Part shown: one piece after another, positions 19,447 through 28,602 of the stretch
Layout of the letters: every line of letters begins with the position of its first letter
How positions within the stretch are numbered: the first letter of the stretch is position 1
Origin: Duganella phyllosphaerae
Lineage (GTDB): Bacteria > Pseudomonadota > Gammaproteobacteria > Burkholderiales > Burkholderiaceae_D
Reading direction: 5' to 3'
DNA length: 64,000 nt
Assembly (NCBI RefSeq): GCF_001758785.1
Contig: NZ_LROM01000093.1
Span: 141,537-205,536, forward strand
Position numbers and translations under genes: made by a program
Notes under the pieces: generated by a model
Seen by the model: only the letters and a program-made list of their open reading frames with translations
Told to the model about the DNA's origin: nothing
Databases searched by the model: none

Positions 19447-20262
19447 ATGAACAGAACAGAAATTGCGGACATCATTGTTCAAAAGCTTGAGGCTAATTTG
19501 ACATCGATGAAGAAAATGTACGATCAGTCCGAGCCTGCGATTGGCTACTTCTATATCGACGACTTGCTGCCCGAAGAGGTAGCACGCACTATCTACGAAT
19601 GCTTCCCGGATGGCAGCAATATGCGCCTGAAGAAGAGCCTCAAAGAGTACAAGTATATTGCCGCCCAGATGAACAACTACAACCCGATTCTGGAGGAAAC
19701 GATTTATGCGTTCCAGGATCCGCGGGTGGTAGAACTGGTATCGAAGATTACGAGCATCAAGAGCCTGAACCCGGACGAACACCTGTATGCGGGCGGTATC
19801 TCCCTGATGGGCAATAAGCACTACTTGAACCCGCATCTGGATAATTCGCACGACAAGGACCGCGATCAATGGCGCGTTCTGAATCTGTTGTACTACGTTA
19901 CACCGCAATGGGAAGAGAACTTCGGTGGCAACCTCGAGCTGTGGCCGAACGGACTTGACTCCGCCCAAACCACCATCCACAGCAAATTCAACCGCTTGGC
20001 GGTGATGGCGACCCATGACGGCTCATGGCATTCGGTAAGCCCGATCGATGCTGAAGGAAAGGCGCGTTGCTGCGTGTCGAACTACTATTTCTCAAAAACC
20101 GCACTGAAGTCCACCGACCGCTTCCACATCACGTCGTTCCGCGGTCGCCCGGAACAGAAAGTACGCGACGCTGTGCTCAAGGTAGATATCAAGCTGCGAA
20201 TGGCAGTGCGTAAAGTGTTCAAAAAAGGCATCGTCGAAAACAAACACGTGTACAAGAAGTGA
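19447..20262 (+). CDS. 2-oxoglutarate/Fe(II)-dependent oxygenase (prolyl-hydroxylase-like) in EPS locus
   Basis: A 271-aa cytoplasmic protein with the double-stranded beta-helix motif set: H130-L-D132 in LNPHLDNSHDKD, distal H195 in DGSWHSVSP and R207 in KARCCVSNYYF. The GGNLELWPNG strand before the second half is typical of prolyl-4-hydroxylase-like (P4Hc) oxygenases. It lies 77 bp after wbaP on the same strand and is probably co-transcribed. Such oxygenases do occur in polysaccharide loci, but their substrate (sugar, lipid or protein) is usually unknown; here the role is inferred only as some oxidative modification linked to EPS. Confidence 0.82.
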   Translation: MNRTEIADIIVQKLEANLTSMKKMYDQSEPAIGYFYIDDLLPEEVARTIYECFPDGSNMRLKKSLKEYKYIAAQMNNYNPILEETIYAFQDPRVVELVSKITSIKSLNPDEHLYAGGISLMGNKHYLNPHLDNSHDKDRDQWRVLNLLYYVTPQWEENFGGNLELWPNGLDSAQTTIHSKFNRLAVMATHDGSWHSVSPIDAEGKARCCVSNYYFSKTALKSTDRFHITSFRGRPEQKVRDAVLKVDIKLRMAVRKVFKKGIVENKHVYKK

Positions 20263-20277
20263 GGTGGATACTCACCG

Positions 20278-20305
20278 CATCAGGCCACCCCAGGATGGCC
20301 TGATG
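20278..20305. terminator. Hairpin between convergent oxygenase and glycosyltransferase genes
   Basis: A perfect 10-bp stem CATCAGGCCA / TGGCCTGATG with an 8-nt loop between convergent stops; no T-tract on either side, so a weak or Rho-assisted bidirectional terminator. Confidence 0.5.
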
Positions 20306-20325
20306 GGATCTGCAGCTGCAATCGG

Positions 20326-21255
20326 TTAGAACCAGCCGAGCAACGCAAACAGGCTGAGCACACAACGATCACTCAAACGTCGGCGGCCATGGCAAACGAC
20401 CAGCCATGCCAATCGCACCCGGCGCGAACGCGACGGCGCTGCCTGCAGCGTGGCTTCCAGCACTTGGGCGTGAAGATTCTTGCCGCCTGCCATTTGAAAC
20501 ACTTTCAATGCCAGCGTTAGTTGCTGGGTATACCATCCTTGCTTGATCAGCGCAACCCGCCGATGCAACCCGCTGAGGCCACCGCGTGCCCCCATATCGT
20601 TATTCTCGTGCTGACGGTAACGCATCGCCGGCACCGGATCGAAATACCAGCGACCACCAGCTGTGCGGACCAGGATATAGATCAGCCAATCATGGAAATG
20701 GAAGCCTGTCAGCTGCGCGCCATATTGCTGGCAGAACTGCTGGGCCTGGCGGAATGTCGCCACTGGCAAGACAAACGTGCACCCCTGCCCCGCTCCCTCA
20801 AAGATGAAATCGAGTGTGCGCGTATGGGGCGATTGCGGCAAGATGCTCTCCCGGCCATCGGGCCAGAATGCCTGCACTGCAGCAGAATAACCGTGGCTAC
20901 CGGACTGTTCGAGGGCGGCAATCGCACGCGCCATCTTGTCCAGGTTCCAGATATCGTCCTGGTCGGCCAGCGCGACATAATCACAGTCCGCCACCCCGGC
21001 CCTGGCAATGAGCTTCCTGAAATTGGCGCCGGCGGAACCGGTGCCCACTTCGTTCAAGAACACCTGGATCCTGCGCGGATGTGCGTCGGCATATTCCGCA
21101 ATAATTTTTTTGGTATCATCGGACGAATTATCGTCCTGGATCAGCAACGACAGGTTGACTTCCCGCTGCGCGAGTATGGAGTCGAGCTGCTCCCTGATCC
21201 AGCTTTGGCCGTTGCGGCATGCCAATAGAACAACTACTTTTTTTTGATTCAACAT
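20326..21255 (-). CDS. Glycosyltransferase family 2
   Basis: A 309-aa GT-A fold glycosyltransferase: N-terminal VVVLLACRNGQSWIREQLDS, DDNSSDDT, and the DxD-region motif ALADQDDIW typical of rhamnosyltransferase-like GT2 enzymes. No strong membrane segment is seen apart from hydrophobic stretches at the C-terminus. It stands alone on the minus strand between two plus-strand genes, separate from the main glycosyltransferase operon. ATG at 21255 is chosen because it directly precedes the conserved first strand. Probably adds one sugar of the EPS repeat unit; donor and acceptor unknown. Confidence 0.85.
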   Translation of the reverse strand: MLNQKKVVVLLACRNGQSWIREQLDSILAQREVNLSLLIQDDNSSDDTKKIIAEYADAHPRRIQVFLNEVGTGSAGANFRKLIARAGVADCDYVALADQDDIWNLDKMARAIAALEQSGSHGYSAAVQAFWPDGRESILPQSPHTRTLDFIFEGAGQGCTFVLPVATFRQAQQFCQQYGAQLTGFHFHDWLIYILVRTAGGRWYFDPVPAMRYRQHENNDMGARGGLSGLHRRVALIKQGWYTQQLTLALKVFQMAGGKNLHAQVLEATLQAAPSRSRRVRLAWLVVCHGRRRLSDRCVLSLFALLGWF

Positions 21256-21818
21256 AGCAACTGATATTATTAAAATATTAAAATACAATAACGCACATTG
21301 CCCCGCGCATGTCAGCATCGTCATCTGTCCGCACAATTAGGCGATGCAAGGGCGACCTACGCTACTACCAGGGTGACGCAATTCACTATGATGGCACACT
21401 CCCACCATCCTGCGGCAAAATTCGCTGCACCCTGCAGAAGCGGCACACGCCTGTCGCTTTTACTACGACGGTTGAGGGCTGCAGCGGACCTCACCGCACG
21501 ATTCGAATCAAATATTGCGTTGGTCGCGGATAGTTCCTCAATTGCACGACTTAAAGCTTGGGTACTACTCTTTACTTCAGTAAAATGGGCGCTACAAAAA
21601 CGCCGGAATTCTTGCCAGATCCTGAGCCATCCTGGCAGCCGGCTGCAGTGTTAAACGCCTACTCTCACGCCACTGCCGACGTAATTGACGGAATCATAAC
21701 AGTTGCAGACCTCCATACCGGGTGCCGAGAAAGCTGTTGCGAGAGGAAGAAAACGCGTTTTAATAGACCCGACCCTCACACTCATTAGTGCAGTTGCTTC
21801 AAAACATTCTTTTATATA
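21256..21818. other. Gene-free region between GT2 and acyltransferase
   Basis: 563 bp with no convincing gene. Short open frames exist but lack ribosome sites and recognisable protein features. It should hold the divergent promoters of the two neighbours. A TATAAT at 21815-21820 overlaps the acyltransferase start codon, so it is unlikely to be the working promoter for that start. Confidence 0.6.
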
Positions 21819-23849
21819 ATGACCAATTATTCAAGTCCTATTGCCAATTCTTTGCAGAAGCATCATAAAAAATATCGCCCCGACATTGATGGACTTCGTG
21901 CGGTGGCCGTATTGTGTGTAGTTATATTTCACGGCTTTCCTTCCTTGCTACCAGGGGGATTTGTTGGCGTAGACATATTTTTTGTCATGTCCGGCTTTTT
22001 GATTTCCACCATACTGTTTGAATCCTTGATCGCCAATAAGTTCAGTTTTTTTGGATTTTATTTGCGTCGTGCGAAACGAATTTTCCCCTCGCTCATCGTA
22101 ATACTCGTGGTTTGCTACATCGTTGGATGGAATGTCCTGTTCCCCAGTGAACTGCGCGGTTTGAGCAAACACATTTTTGGCGGAGCGATCTTTCTGTCGA
22201 ACTTTGTCTCCTTCCTGGAAAATGGTTACTTTGATATATCTGCCGATTTCAAGCCGCTGCTGCACCTCTGGTCGCTGGGCATCGAAGAACAGTTTTATAT
22301 CATCTGGCCACTCGTTCTCTGGCTTGCATGGAAGAAAAAATCAATCATCAAGATAGTGATCATCGCAGCAATTGTCATTTCATTTGCGCTGAACATTATT
22401 ACAGTGAATACCAATTCGAATGCCGCTTTCTACCTGCCGCACATGCGTTTCTGGGAATTGTTGATAGGTTCGCTGTTAGCCTATCTGACAATTTTTGAAA
22501 AAGAACAGACTGCCAGGTTTACTGCTAAATACGCTCACCAGTTATCGGTAGCGGGCGCCGCTTTGCTGATTGCGGCACTGTTGCTCATTTCCAAAGACGA
22601 TGCATTTCCCGGCTGGTGGGCATTGTTACCTACCCTTGCCACCGCAGCGCTAATCATGGCTGGTCCGCGAGCCTGGGTTAACCAGCACATTTTGTCCCGC
22701 TCCCTCATGATCTGGTTTGGACTGATCAGTTTCCCGTTGTACTTGTGGCACTGGCCCCTGCTGTCCTTTGCTCGCATATTATTTGGCGATCATGTGACGC
22801 CACAAATAATTGGCACCATGATGGTGTTGTCGGTAGCGCTGGCATGGTTGACCTACAGGTTTGTGGAAACGCCTATCCGGTTCGGCAAATCCGAACACAA
22901 ATCTTATTATTCGCTGACGGCCATCCTCGCTGTCATTGGCGTCGTTGGACTGTTTTCCTTCAAACAGGAAGGTAAAAGCGGCTTACCCAGGGAATTCCTG
23001 AAAAGCAACCAAGTAAGTATTTCTGCGTACGATGGCGGCGACTTGGGGAATACTACGGCCGGCTGCGGTCCCAATAAAAAAGAGCTCGACGCGACATTCT
23101 CCGTCTGTACCAAAGACAAGCGCGCAGAGCCGAAGTATGTACTGCTTGGCGACAGCAAGGCACTCGCGTTATTCCCCGGACTGGTCAGAACCTCCGGTGC
23201 AAACGGCCGTTGGGCGCTGGTAGGCGGCAATGGCATACAAGGCCCGGTAGCGCCGATTTTATCTGACGAAAAAATGTTTGCGGTCTATCAAAAAAGCGCC
23301 CGGGCAGCGATCGATAAAGTATTGGCCAATCCCGGTTTCGAAAAAATCGTTATTGTCGCCGCGACTCGCGGAATTTTCTCGTTGAACAACGTATATTCCA
23401 TCGAAGACCTCGAATCAAACAAAAACTACGACGTGGCACTGGCTGGAGTGAAGAATTTTACAAAACAGCTGCTACGTGCTGGCAAGCCGGTGATTTTCGT
23501 AATCGATAATCCTACCTTCAAGGATCCCGACCAATGCATGCCTAGAAAACTGCGCCCGGAAATGCTGGATCAATTGGTGAATGGCGCACACCGGCAGGAG
23601 TGTCGCATCAAGATTACCGACCAGTTGAGATTATCGAAGAAATACCGTGACTTACTGGAACAGGTCAGGTTGCTGGATCCGGCACTGATCAGCGTCCTGG
23701 ATACGACCGATACGCTTTGCGATACCGCAACCGGATATTGCTCAATGACGAAGAATGGTCGACTGGTGTATGGCTACACCGACCATGTGTCGGATTTTGG
23801 TGCAGGATTGGTAGGGAAAACGCTCAATGCCTATGTGAAAAGGCATTAG
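21819..23849 (+). CDS. OafA/YrhL-type membrane acyltransferase with C-terminal SGNH domain
   Basis: A 676-aa inner-membrane protein. The N-terminal part (about 20-370) is an acyltransferase-3 domain with about ten membrane segments and the motifs YRPDIDGLRAVAVLCVVIFH and GGFVGVDIFFVMSGFLIS. The C-terminal periplasmic part (about 400-670) looks like an SGNH-hydrolase domain (VLLGDSKALALFPGL as block I, YTDHVSDFGAGLVGK near the end), although the usual GDSH reads GDSK. These enzymes O-acetylate or otherwise acylate surface glycans in the periplasm. It probably decorates the EPS made by this locus. It converges with rmd. Confidence 0.9.
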   Translation: MTNYSSPIANSLQKHHKKYRPDIDGLRAVAVLCVVIFHGFPSLLPGGFVGVDIFFVMSGFLISTILFESLIANKFSFFGFYLRRAKRIFPSLIVILVVCYIVGWNVLFPSELRGLSKHIFGGAIFLSNFVSFLENGYFDISADFKPLLHLWSLGIEEQFYIIWPLVLWLAWKKKSIIKIVIIAAIVISFALNIITVNTNSNAAFYLPHMRFWELLIGSLLAYLTIFEKEQTARFTAKYAHQLSVAGAALLIAALLLISKDDAFPGWWALLPTLATAALIMAGPRAWVNQHILSRSLMIWFGLISFPLYLWHWPLLSFARILFGDHVTPQIIGTMMVLSVALAWLTYRFVETPIRFGKSEHKSYYSLTAILAVIGVVGLFSFKQEGKSGLPREFLKSNQVSISAYDGGDLGNTTAGCGPNKKELDATFSVCTKDKRAEPKYVLLGDSKALALFPGLVRTSGANGRWALVGGNGIQGPVAPILSDEKMFAVYQKSARAAIDKVLANPGFEKIVIVAATRGIFSLNNVYSIEDLESNKNYDVALAGVKNFTKQLLRAGKPVIFVIDNPTFKDPDQCMPRKLRPEMLDQLVNGAHRQECRIKITDQLRLSKKYRDLLEQVRLLDPALISVLDTTDTLCDTATGYCSMTKNGRLVYGYTDHVSDFGAGLVGKTLNAYVKRH

Positions 23850-23860
23850 CGTTGATGGAG

Positions 23861-23884
23861 AGGTTGCCGCCAGTGCGGCAACCT
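23861..23884. terminator. Hairpin between convergent acyltransferase and rmd
   Basis: A perfect 10-bp stem AGGTTGCCGC / GCGGCAACCT with loop CAGT located between two convergent stop codons, without a clear T-tract. Confidence 0.5.
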
Positions 23885-23896
23885 GCGGGGAACACG

Positions 23897-24811
23897 TCAG
23901 ACTGGCGCCGGATCGGCCAGCATCCAGGCCAGCGTATCGCGCAATGCGATGTCGTCGGCTTGCCCCACGGCGGCGATCAGCTTAGCACGGTCGCCCAGCA
24001 GGGTCTTGACTTCGTTGGCACGTACAAAAGCAGGATTGACCCGCACCTCGAACGGATGGCCACTCAACTCGCGTACCATGCCGAGCACTTCATCGAGGGT
24101 GTACGCCAGGCCGGAACAAACGTTAAATGTCGCGCCGCGTGCCGACGGTTGGTCCAGCAGGCGCCGGTAATATTGGACCACCATGCGCACGTCGGAAAAA
24201 TCGCGTGCTACATGCAAATTGCCCAGCTCGATCAACGGGGCGCCACGCCTGACATGGTTGACAATCTTGGGCAATAAAAAGCTCTCGGCCTGCCCCCGGC
24301 CCGTGTAATTGAACGGCCGCACAATCGTCAAAGGCAGACGCTGCTGGTACAAGCTGGCCATGTATTCCATGCTCAGCTTGCTGACAGCGTAATCGTTGGC
24401 GGGTGCGCCCGGTGCCGTTTCGGCCAGCATGCCGCCGGCCGCGTTACCGTACACGTTGGCGCTACTGGCCAGCAGCACGGCGCCCGGCGGCGTCGCGGTG
24501 CGGCTCAATGCCTCGAGCAGATTACGCGAACCGATCAGATTGGTGCGATAGATGGCGTCAACATCGCCATGCCCCACAAAGGCAATAGCTGCCAGGTGGG
24601 CGACCATGTCGGGCCGCACCACGTCGACGACCTGCGCCAGCCCGGCAGCATCGTTCAGGTCGCAGGCATGCACAGCCACCACACCGGGAATCGGCTCGGC
24701 TTGCGGCATGTGCGCCAGGCCGAATACCTCGTAACCTGCAGCGGCAAGTTCGGCCGCCAGATAGCGGCCGGTGAATCCCTGCACGCCGGTGATCAAAACG
24801 CGCCTCGCCAT
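23897..24811 (-). CDS. rmd: GDP-6-deoxy-D-mannose reductase (GDP-D-rhamnose synthesis)
   Basis: Extended short-chain dehydrogenase (304 aa): N-terminal LITGVQGFTGRYLAAEL cofactor loop, catalytic YAVSK, and IVRPFNYTGRGQAESFLLPK, typical of Rmd, which reduces GDP-4-keto-6-deoxy-mannose to GDP-D-rhamnose. It follows gmd with a 2-bp gap, so both are surely co-transcribed. A C3/C5 epimerase-reductase (fucose synthase) is the alternative, but the Rmd-like sequence and absence of Fcl features favour D-rhamnose. Cytoplasmic. Confidence 0.88.
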   Translation of the reverse strand: MARRVLITGVQGFTGRYLAAELAAAGYEVFGLAHMPQAEPIPGVVAVHACDLNDAAGLAQVVDVVRPDMVAHLAAIAFVGHGDVDAIYRTNLIGSRNLLEALSRTATPPGAVLLASSANVYGNAAGGMLAETAPGAPANDYAVSKLSMEYMASLYQQRLPLTIVRPFNYTGRGQAESFLLPKIVNHVRRGAPLIELGNLHVARDFSDVRMVVQYYRRLLDQPSARGATFNVCSGLAYTLDEVLGMVRELSGHPFEVRVNPAFVRANEVKTLLGDRAKLIAAVGQADDIALRDTLAWMLADPAPV

Positions 24812-24813
24812 GA

Positions 24814-25848
24814 TCAGAACGAGAAGCCGGCCTGGTTACGACAGATATCTGCTTCGACCATCATCTGGCACAATTGCTCTAGCGTGGTTTTCGGCTCCCA
24901 GCTCAGTTCCTTGCGCGCCTTTTCAGGATTGCCAATCAACAGCTCAACTTCTGCGGGACGGTAGAATTTAGGATTCACGCGTACCAGGGTTTTACCGCTC
25001 TTGGCATCGACGGCGATTTCATTTTCCGCTGCGCCGCTCCAGACCAGCTCGAAACCGGCAGCCTTGCCCGCCATGGTGACAAAGTCGCGCACGGTTTCGG
25101 TACGGTTGGTGGCCAGCACGTAGGTGTCGGGTTTGTCAGCTTGCAGCATGCGCCACATGCCCTCAACGTACTCCTTGGCAAAACCCCAGTCACGTTTTGC
25201 ATCCATATTGCCGAGTTCCAGCACATCGAGCAGGCCCAGCTTGATCTTCGCCATGCTGTCGGTAATCTTACGCGTCACAAACTCGCGTCCGCGGAGTGGC
25301 GACTCGTGGTTGAACAAAATTCCGCTGGCCCCAAAAATATTGTACGACTCGCGGTAGTTGATGGTCATCCAGTGGGCATACAGCTTGGCAACACCGTACG
25401 GGCTGCGCGGGTAGAACGGCGTATCTTCGATTTGCGGAATAGCTTGCACCTTGCCGAACATTTCCGACGTGCTGGCCTGGTAGAAACGCACTGCCGGGTT
25501 GACGATACGAATCGCCTCGAGCAGGTTGACCGGGCCCAGGCCGGTAATTTCAGCGGTAGTTACGGGCTGGTCGAAGGACACGCCCACGAAGCTTTGCGCC
25601 GCGAGGTTGTACACCTCCGTCGCACCGGTGGTTTGCAACAACCGGATACTGGCGCTCAGGTCGGTCAGATCATACTCGACCAACTCCAGATTTGGATGAT
25701 GGGCGATCCCCAACTCTTCAATACGCCAGAAGTTGACGGAACTGGTGCGGCGATAGGTGCCAAAGACTTTGTAGCCTTTTTCCAGTAGTAACTCCGCCAG
25801 ATAGGCGCCATCTTGTCCAGTAATACCAGTGATAATTGCAATTTTCAT
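24814..25848 (-). CDS. gmd: GDP-mannose 4,6-dehydratase
   Basis: A 344-aa SDR enzyme converting GDP-mannose to GDP-4-keto-6-deoxy-D-mannose. Motifs: [57 protein letters not shown], catalytic [10 protein letters not shown], and [14 protein letters not shown], all typical of Gmd. It is followed immediately by rmd. Its substrate is the product of manC (9515-10933). A 200-bp AT-rich gap separates it from the wzy gene upstream, so gmd-rmd may have a separate promoter. Confidence 0.94.
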   Translation of the reverse strand: MKIAIITGITGQDGAYLAELLLEKGYKVFGTYRRTSSVNFWRIEELGIAHHPNLELVEYDLTDLSASIRLLQTTGATEVYNLAAQSFVGVSFDQPVTTAEITGLGPVNLLEAIRIVNPAVRFYQASTSEMFGKVQAIPQIEDTPFYPRSPYGVAKLYAHWMTINYRESYNIFGASGILFNHESPLRGREFVTRKITDSMAKIKLGLLDVLELGNMDAKRDWGFAKEYVEGMWRMLQADKPDTYVLATNRTETVRDFVTMAGKAAGFELVWSGAAENEIAVDAKSGKTLVRVNPKFYRPAEVELLIGNPEKARKELSWEPKTTLEQLCQMMVEADICRNQAGFSF

Positions 25849-26048
25849 ACCGTAAAATCCGAAATGGTTAACTAAAAAAATATTGATAAACGTAATATAT
25901 CATTTTTTTTGGCTCTTCACACAGGTCATGACCCATAGCCAAACTGCTGTGCATGCTTCACTTTATTCAAGAATACCGGATTTTATTTAGCTCCCGCCTG
26001 CCTCGGCATTATTAATAAAGCGGCAGGCACATTACTCGAAACTTTCAA

Positions 26049-27278
26049 TCAGCGCTCTTTAACTGGCAACTCGATATCTTCCGGGACCGCAGCAGGTAAA
26101 ATCGGCGCATTAGCGGGCGGTGCTAACATGAAACGCCATTTTTCGTCCTGAATAAATATTGACAAGGTATAAACACACCAATATACCGGCCAAAACAAAA
26201 CATTCGAATTAAAACATAACAAGTTGAACGAACTCATGTAAATGAGCGATGTCTTGGACTTTCTAAGCAGCAACCATTGGAAGAAGATGAACGCCAGGAA
26301 GCCAACTACGCCAAAATGCAGTAGCAAGTAAGCCAGGAAACTTCTAGGGTCCTCATCGACTTTTTCCGAAACCAGCACCTCGCTGAAACGCGCCAGATAG
26401 TTATTCTGAACGATAGCATCCGTATAGGACGGGACGCCGAACGCTGCCGCCCAGAGATCGCCCGTTATATTTTCTGCCACCACTTTGTAGGGTAGTGCAC
26501 GTGCCAGCACGGATACATCGAAATCTCCCGCCTCCAGATCGACAAACACGAACAGGAAAATTGGAAGGAGAAACGAAAAAAAGTAAATCACTCCAAACAT
26601 GAATCCGTTCATGTATTTTTTTATGGCCATCAGGCCAAAAAACACGAACAGGAAAACAAACGTATTGCGTGATCCCGTAGCAAGCAGGCCCAAGCAAATA
26701 GCAATCAGCCAGCGTTTTTTAACCTTGAAACTCGTCGCGCATAACAGCGAGAAACCGAGGAAAATCGCCAGATAGGCCGGTTCATAAGCGAACGACTGAA
26801 CCCGTATCAATCCATCACGGATGATACTTAGATGCCAGGCACTTTCATTCCATAAATTAACCGGAAGGTTCACGCCGGTACTATCGCGCGGAAGCCCGGA
26901 AAAAACAATCAAATACTGATAAAGGCCATAAATCAGAAGCAAGCCGGTGGCAATAAAATACCAGCGAAAAAAGATTTTCGCTTCATATTTAAGGATAAAA
27001 TAAATTGAAACCACCATCATGCCGGTGGCGATCAATTTCGCCGAGTCGATGATACCATCCGACTCAAAAAAAAGAGCATATTTAAAAACAGAAATCAGCA
27101 GCAAACTGATGATCGGTCCTAGGTATAAGAAACTCGGGATCGATTTATATTTATAACCAACGCAATAGATAAAATAGGCATTTAACAGAATTGTCATTAT
27201 TGGTATGAAAACAGACCCAATATTAACCGTATTCAGTATCATCAACGGCAAAAACAATGCTATTAATTTAACCATCAT
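26049..27278 (-). CDS. Putative O-antigen/EPS polymerase (Wzy-like)
   Basis: A 409-aa protein consisting almost wholly of membrane segments (about 10-12) with one larger periplasmic loop in the middle third, the usual layout of Wzy/Wzy-like polymerases, which are recognised by topology rather than by motifs. Its start overlaps the stop of the preceding glycosyltransferase gene (ATGA, 27275-27278), so the two are translationally coupled. Base composition is clearly AT-richer than the flanking DNA. Polymerase function is inferred from topology plus the neighbouring wzx-like, PCP and OPX genes; an O-antigen ligase is the main alternative. Confidence 0.72.
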   Translation of the reverse strand: MMVKLIALFLPLMILNTVNIGSVFIPIMTILLNAYFIYCVGYKYKSIPSFLYLGPIISLLLISVFKYALFFESDGIIDSAKLIATGMMVVSIYFILKYEAKIFFRWYFIATGLLLIYGLYQYLIVFSGLPRDSTGVNLPVNLWNESAWHLSIIRDGLIRVQSFAYEPAYLAIFLGFSLLCATSFKVKKRWLIAICLGLLATGSRNTFVFLFVFFGLMAIKKYMNGFMFGVIYFFSFLLPIFLFVFVDLEAGDFDVSVLARALPYKVVAENITGDLWAAAFGVPSYTDAIVQNNYLARFSEVLVSEKVDEDPRSFLAYLLLHFGVVGFLAFIFFQWLLLRKSKTSLIYMSSFNLLCFNSNVLFWPVYWCVYTLSIFIQDEKWRFMLAPPANAPILPAAVPEDIELPVKER

Positions 27279-28465
27279 GGAAATATTTCCGTATGCGCGT
27301 TCGCAGCATCGTTCGTCAATTGGCGATAGGCTGACGTAACATCGAGCGACATTTTTTTAAATGTCGCCATGTCGCCCATCATCTGGTCCAGATGATTGTA
27401 AATGACTTCCTTACTTTGTTTGTCGATATTCATGACCACACTTTCCAGTCCCGAGCCATCACATGCATTGTTGTTCGCCAAAATTGGCAGCCCGGCGGAT
27501 GCCCCCTCCAGGGTCTTTAATTTGACCCCCGCAGGATTCATCGAAAATGAGCAAAATACTTTTGCATCCTCGATCAACTGCTCTTTTTGCTCGTGCGGGA
27601 TATTAAACAGCACCTCGACATTCTTTGCATCAAAAGCCGAAAACGGATTCACACCGGATTTGTTTTTACCCGCAATCAGCAGCTTGCAATCAGGATGCAA
27701 GGCTAACCACTCTTTCAAATAGGCATACAGCTTTTCAACCGCAGCGACATTATCAGAGAGTTCGAGATTACCGATGAACAGAAGAAGATTTTTCCTGGTA
27801 GCGAAATTGACTTCCTTTTCTGTCGCACTCAAAAATACCGGCAAAACCACCGACTTTTGAACTCGAGTACCGTAAAATTTCATGTCGCGCTCGGAAATAA
27901 ACAGCAAACCGTCTACCGCCTCGTCAGTTGCCAGCTTCTTCTCGAATAATTTGAACTTTATCGATTCAGTGATAAAAAACAGCTTTTTCCACAATTTTGT
28001 TTCCGCGCTTGCCATGTAGTCATAATATTCCCACTCGCAGTTTTGCATGCGTATATAGACTTTTCCGCACTGCATACCCACGTAATTCTTTATATCATTG
28101 AACGCCAGCATATTTTTGCTGTTTTCCACCAGCGCATAATCATACCGCGCGAGAAGCTGGCGTTTGAAAACCTCAAGGTCACTCAGTGCGATAGATCTGA
28201 TGGTCATCGCAACCGGATACCATATCATCTTGAACGAAAGCTGAGGGCGATATTTAACCGCCACATGGACATCGACCAGTTTGAACTGCTCCGATGCTTC
28301 AAACTCCCTCAGGCGCGAATCGTCACGGTACAGGCTAACCAAATGTACCACGAAGCCCATGCTTTTCAGATAAACTACACGCTTCCAGATATCGAGCGCG
28401 CCTCCATAATTATCAGGAAACGGTACATCGGGACTGATTACCAATACGCTTTTACTGTTTTTCAT
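27275..28465 (-). CDS. Glycosyltransferase (GT4-like, GT-B fold)
   Basis: A 396-aa protein with a GT-B layout: N-terminal VLVISPDVPFPDNYGGALDI and a C-terminal donor-binding half with LLFIGNLELSDNVAAVEKL, LLIAGKNKSG and GVKLKTLEGASAGLPILANN, the last fitting the E-x7-E-type region of family 4. It overlaps the polymerase gene by 4 bp. Probably adds a sugar to the lipid-linked repeat unit on the cytoplasmic side. AT-rich relative to the neighbourhood. Donor sugar unknown. Confidence 0.8.
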   Translation of the reverse strand: MKNSKSVLVISPDVPFPDNYGGALDIWKRVVYLKSMGFVVHLVSLYRDDSRLREFEASEQFKLVDVHVAVKYRPQLSFKMIWYPVAMTIRSIALSDLEVFKRQLLARYDYALVENSKNMLAFNDIKNYVGMQCGKVYIRMQNCEWEYYDYMASAETKLWKKLFFITESIKFKLFEKKLATDEAVDGLLFISERDMKFYGTRVQKSVVLPVFLSATEKEVNFATRKNLLLFIGNLELSDNVAAVEKLYAYLKEWLALHPDCKLLIAGKNKSGVNPFSAFDAKNVEVLFNIPHEQKEQLIEDAKVFCSFSMNPAGVKLKTLEGASAGLPILANNNACDGSGLESVVMNIDKQSKEVIYNHLDQMMGDMATFKKMSLDVTSAYRQLTNDAANAHTEIFP

Positions 28466-28602
28466 ACATCTTTACATTTCTCAAGTGCCAAAATTTGGCG
28501 CATCCCGGCTTCGTAAGATTCACGACCAGCAATGCATACAGGCCCTCAATACGCCACCTCCTGGCCACGCCAGCATTGCGCCGGGACAAATTTTTGAGCC
28601 GA

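Noticed and set aside
21309..21788. Short open frames in the gap before the acyltransferase
   Set aside because: No ribosome sites, no membrane or domain pattern, and they overlap each other in different frames.
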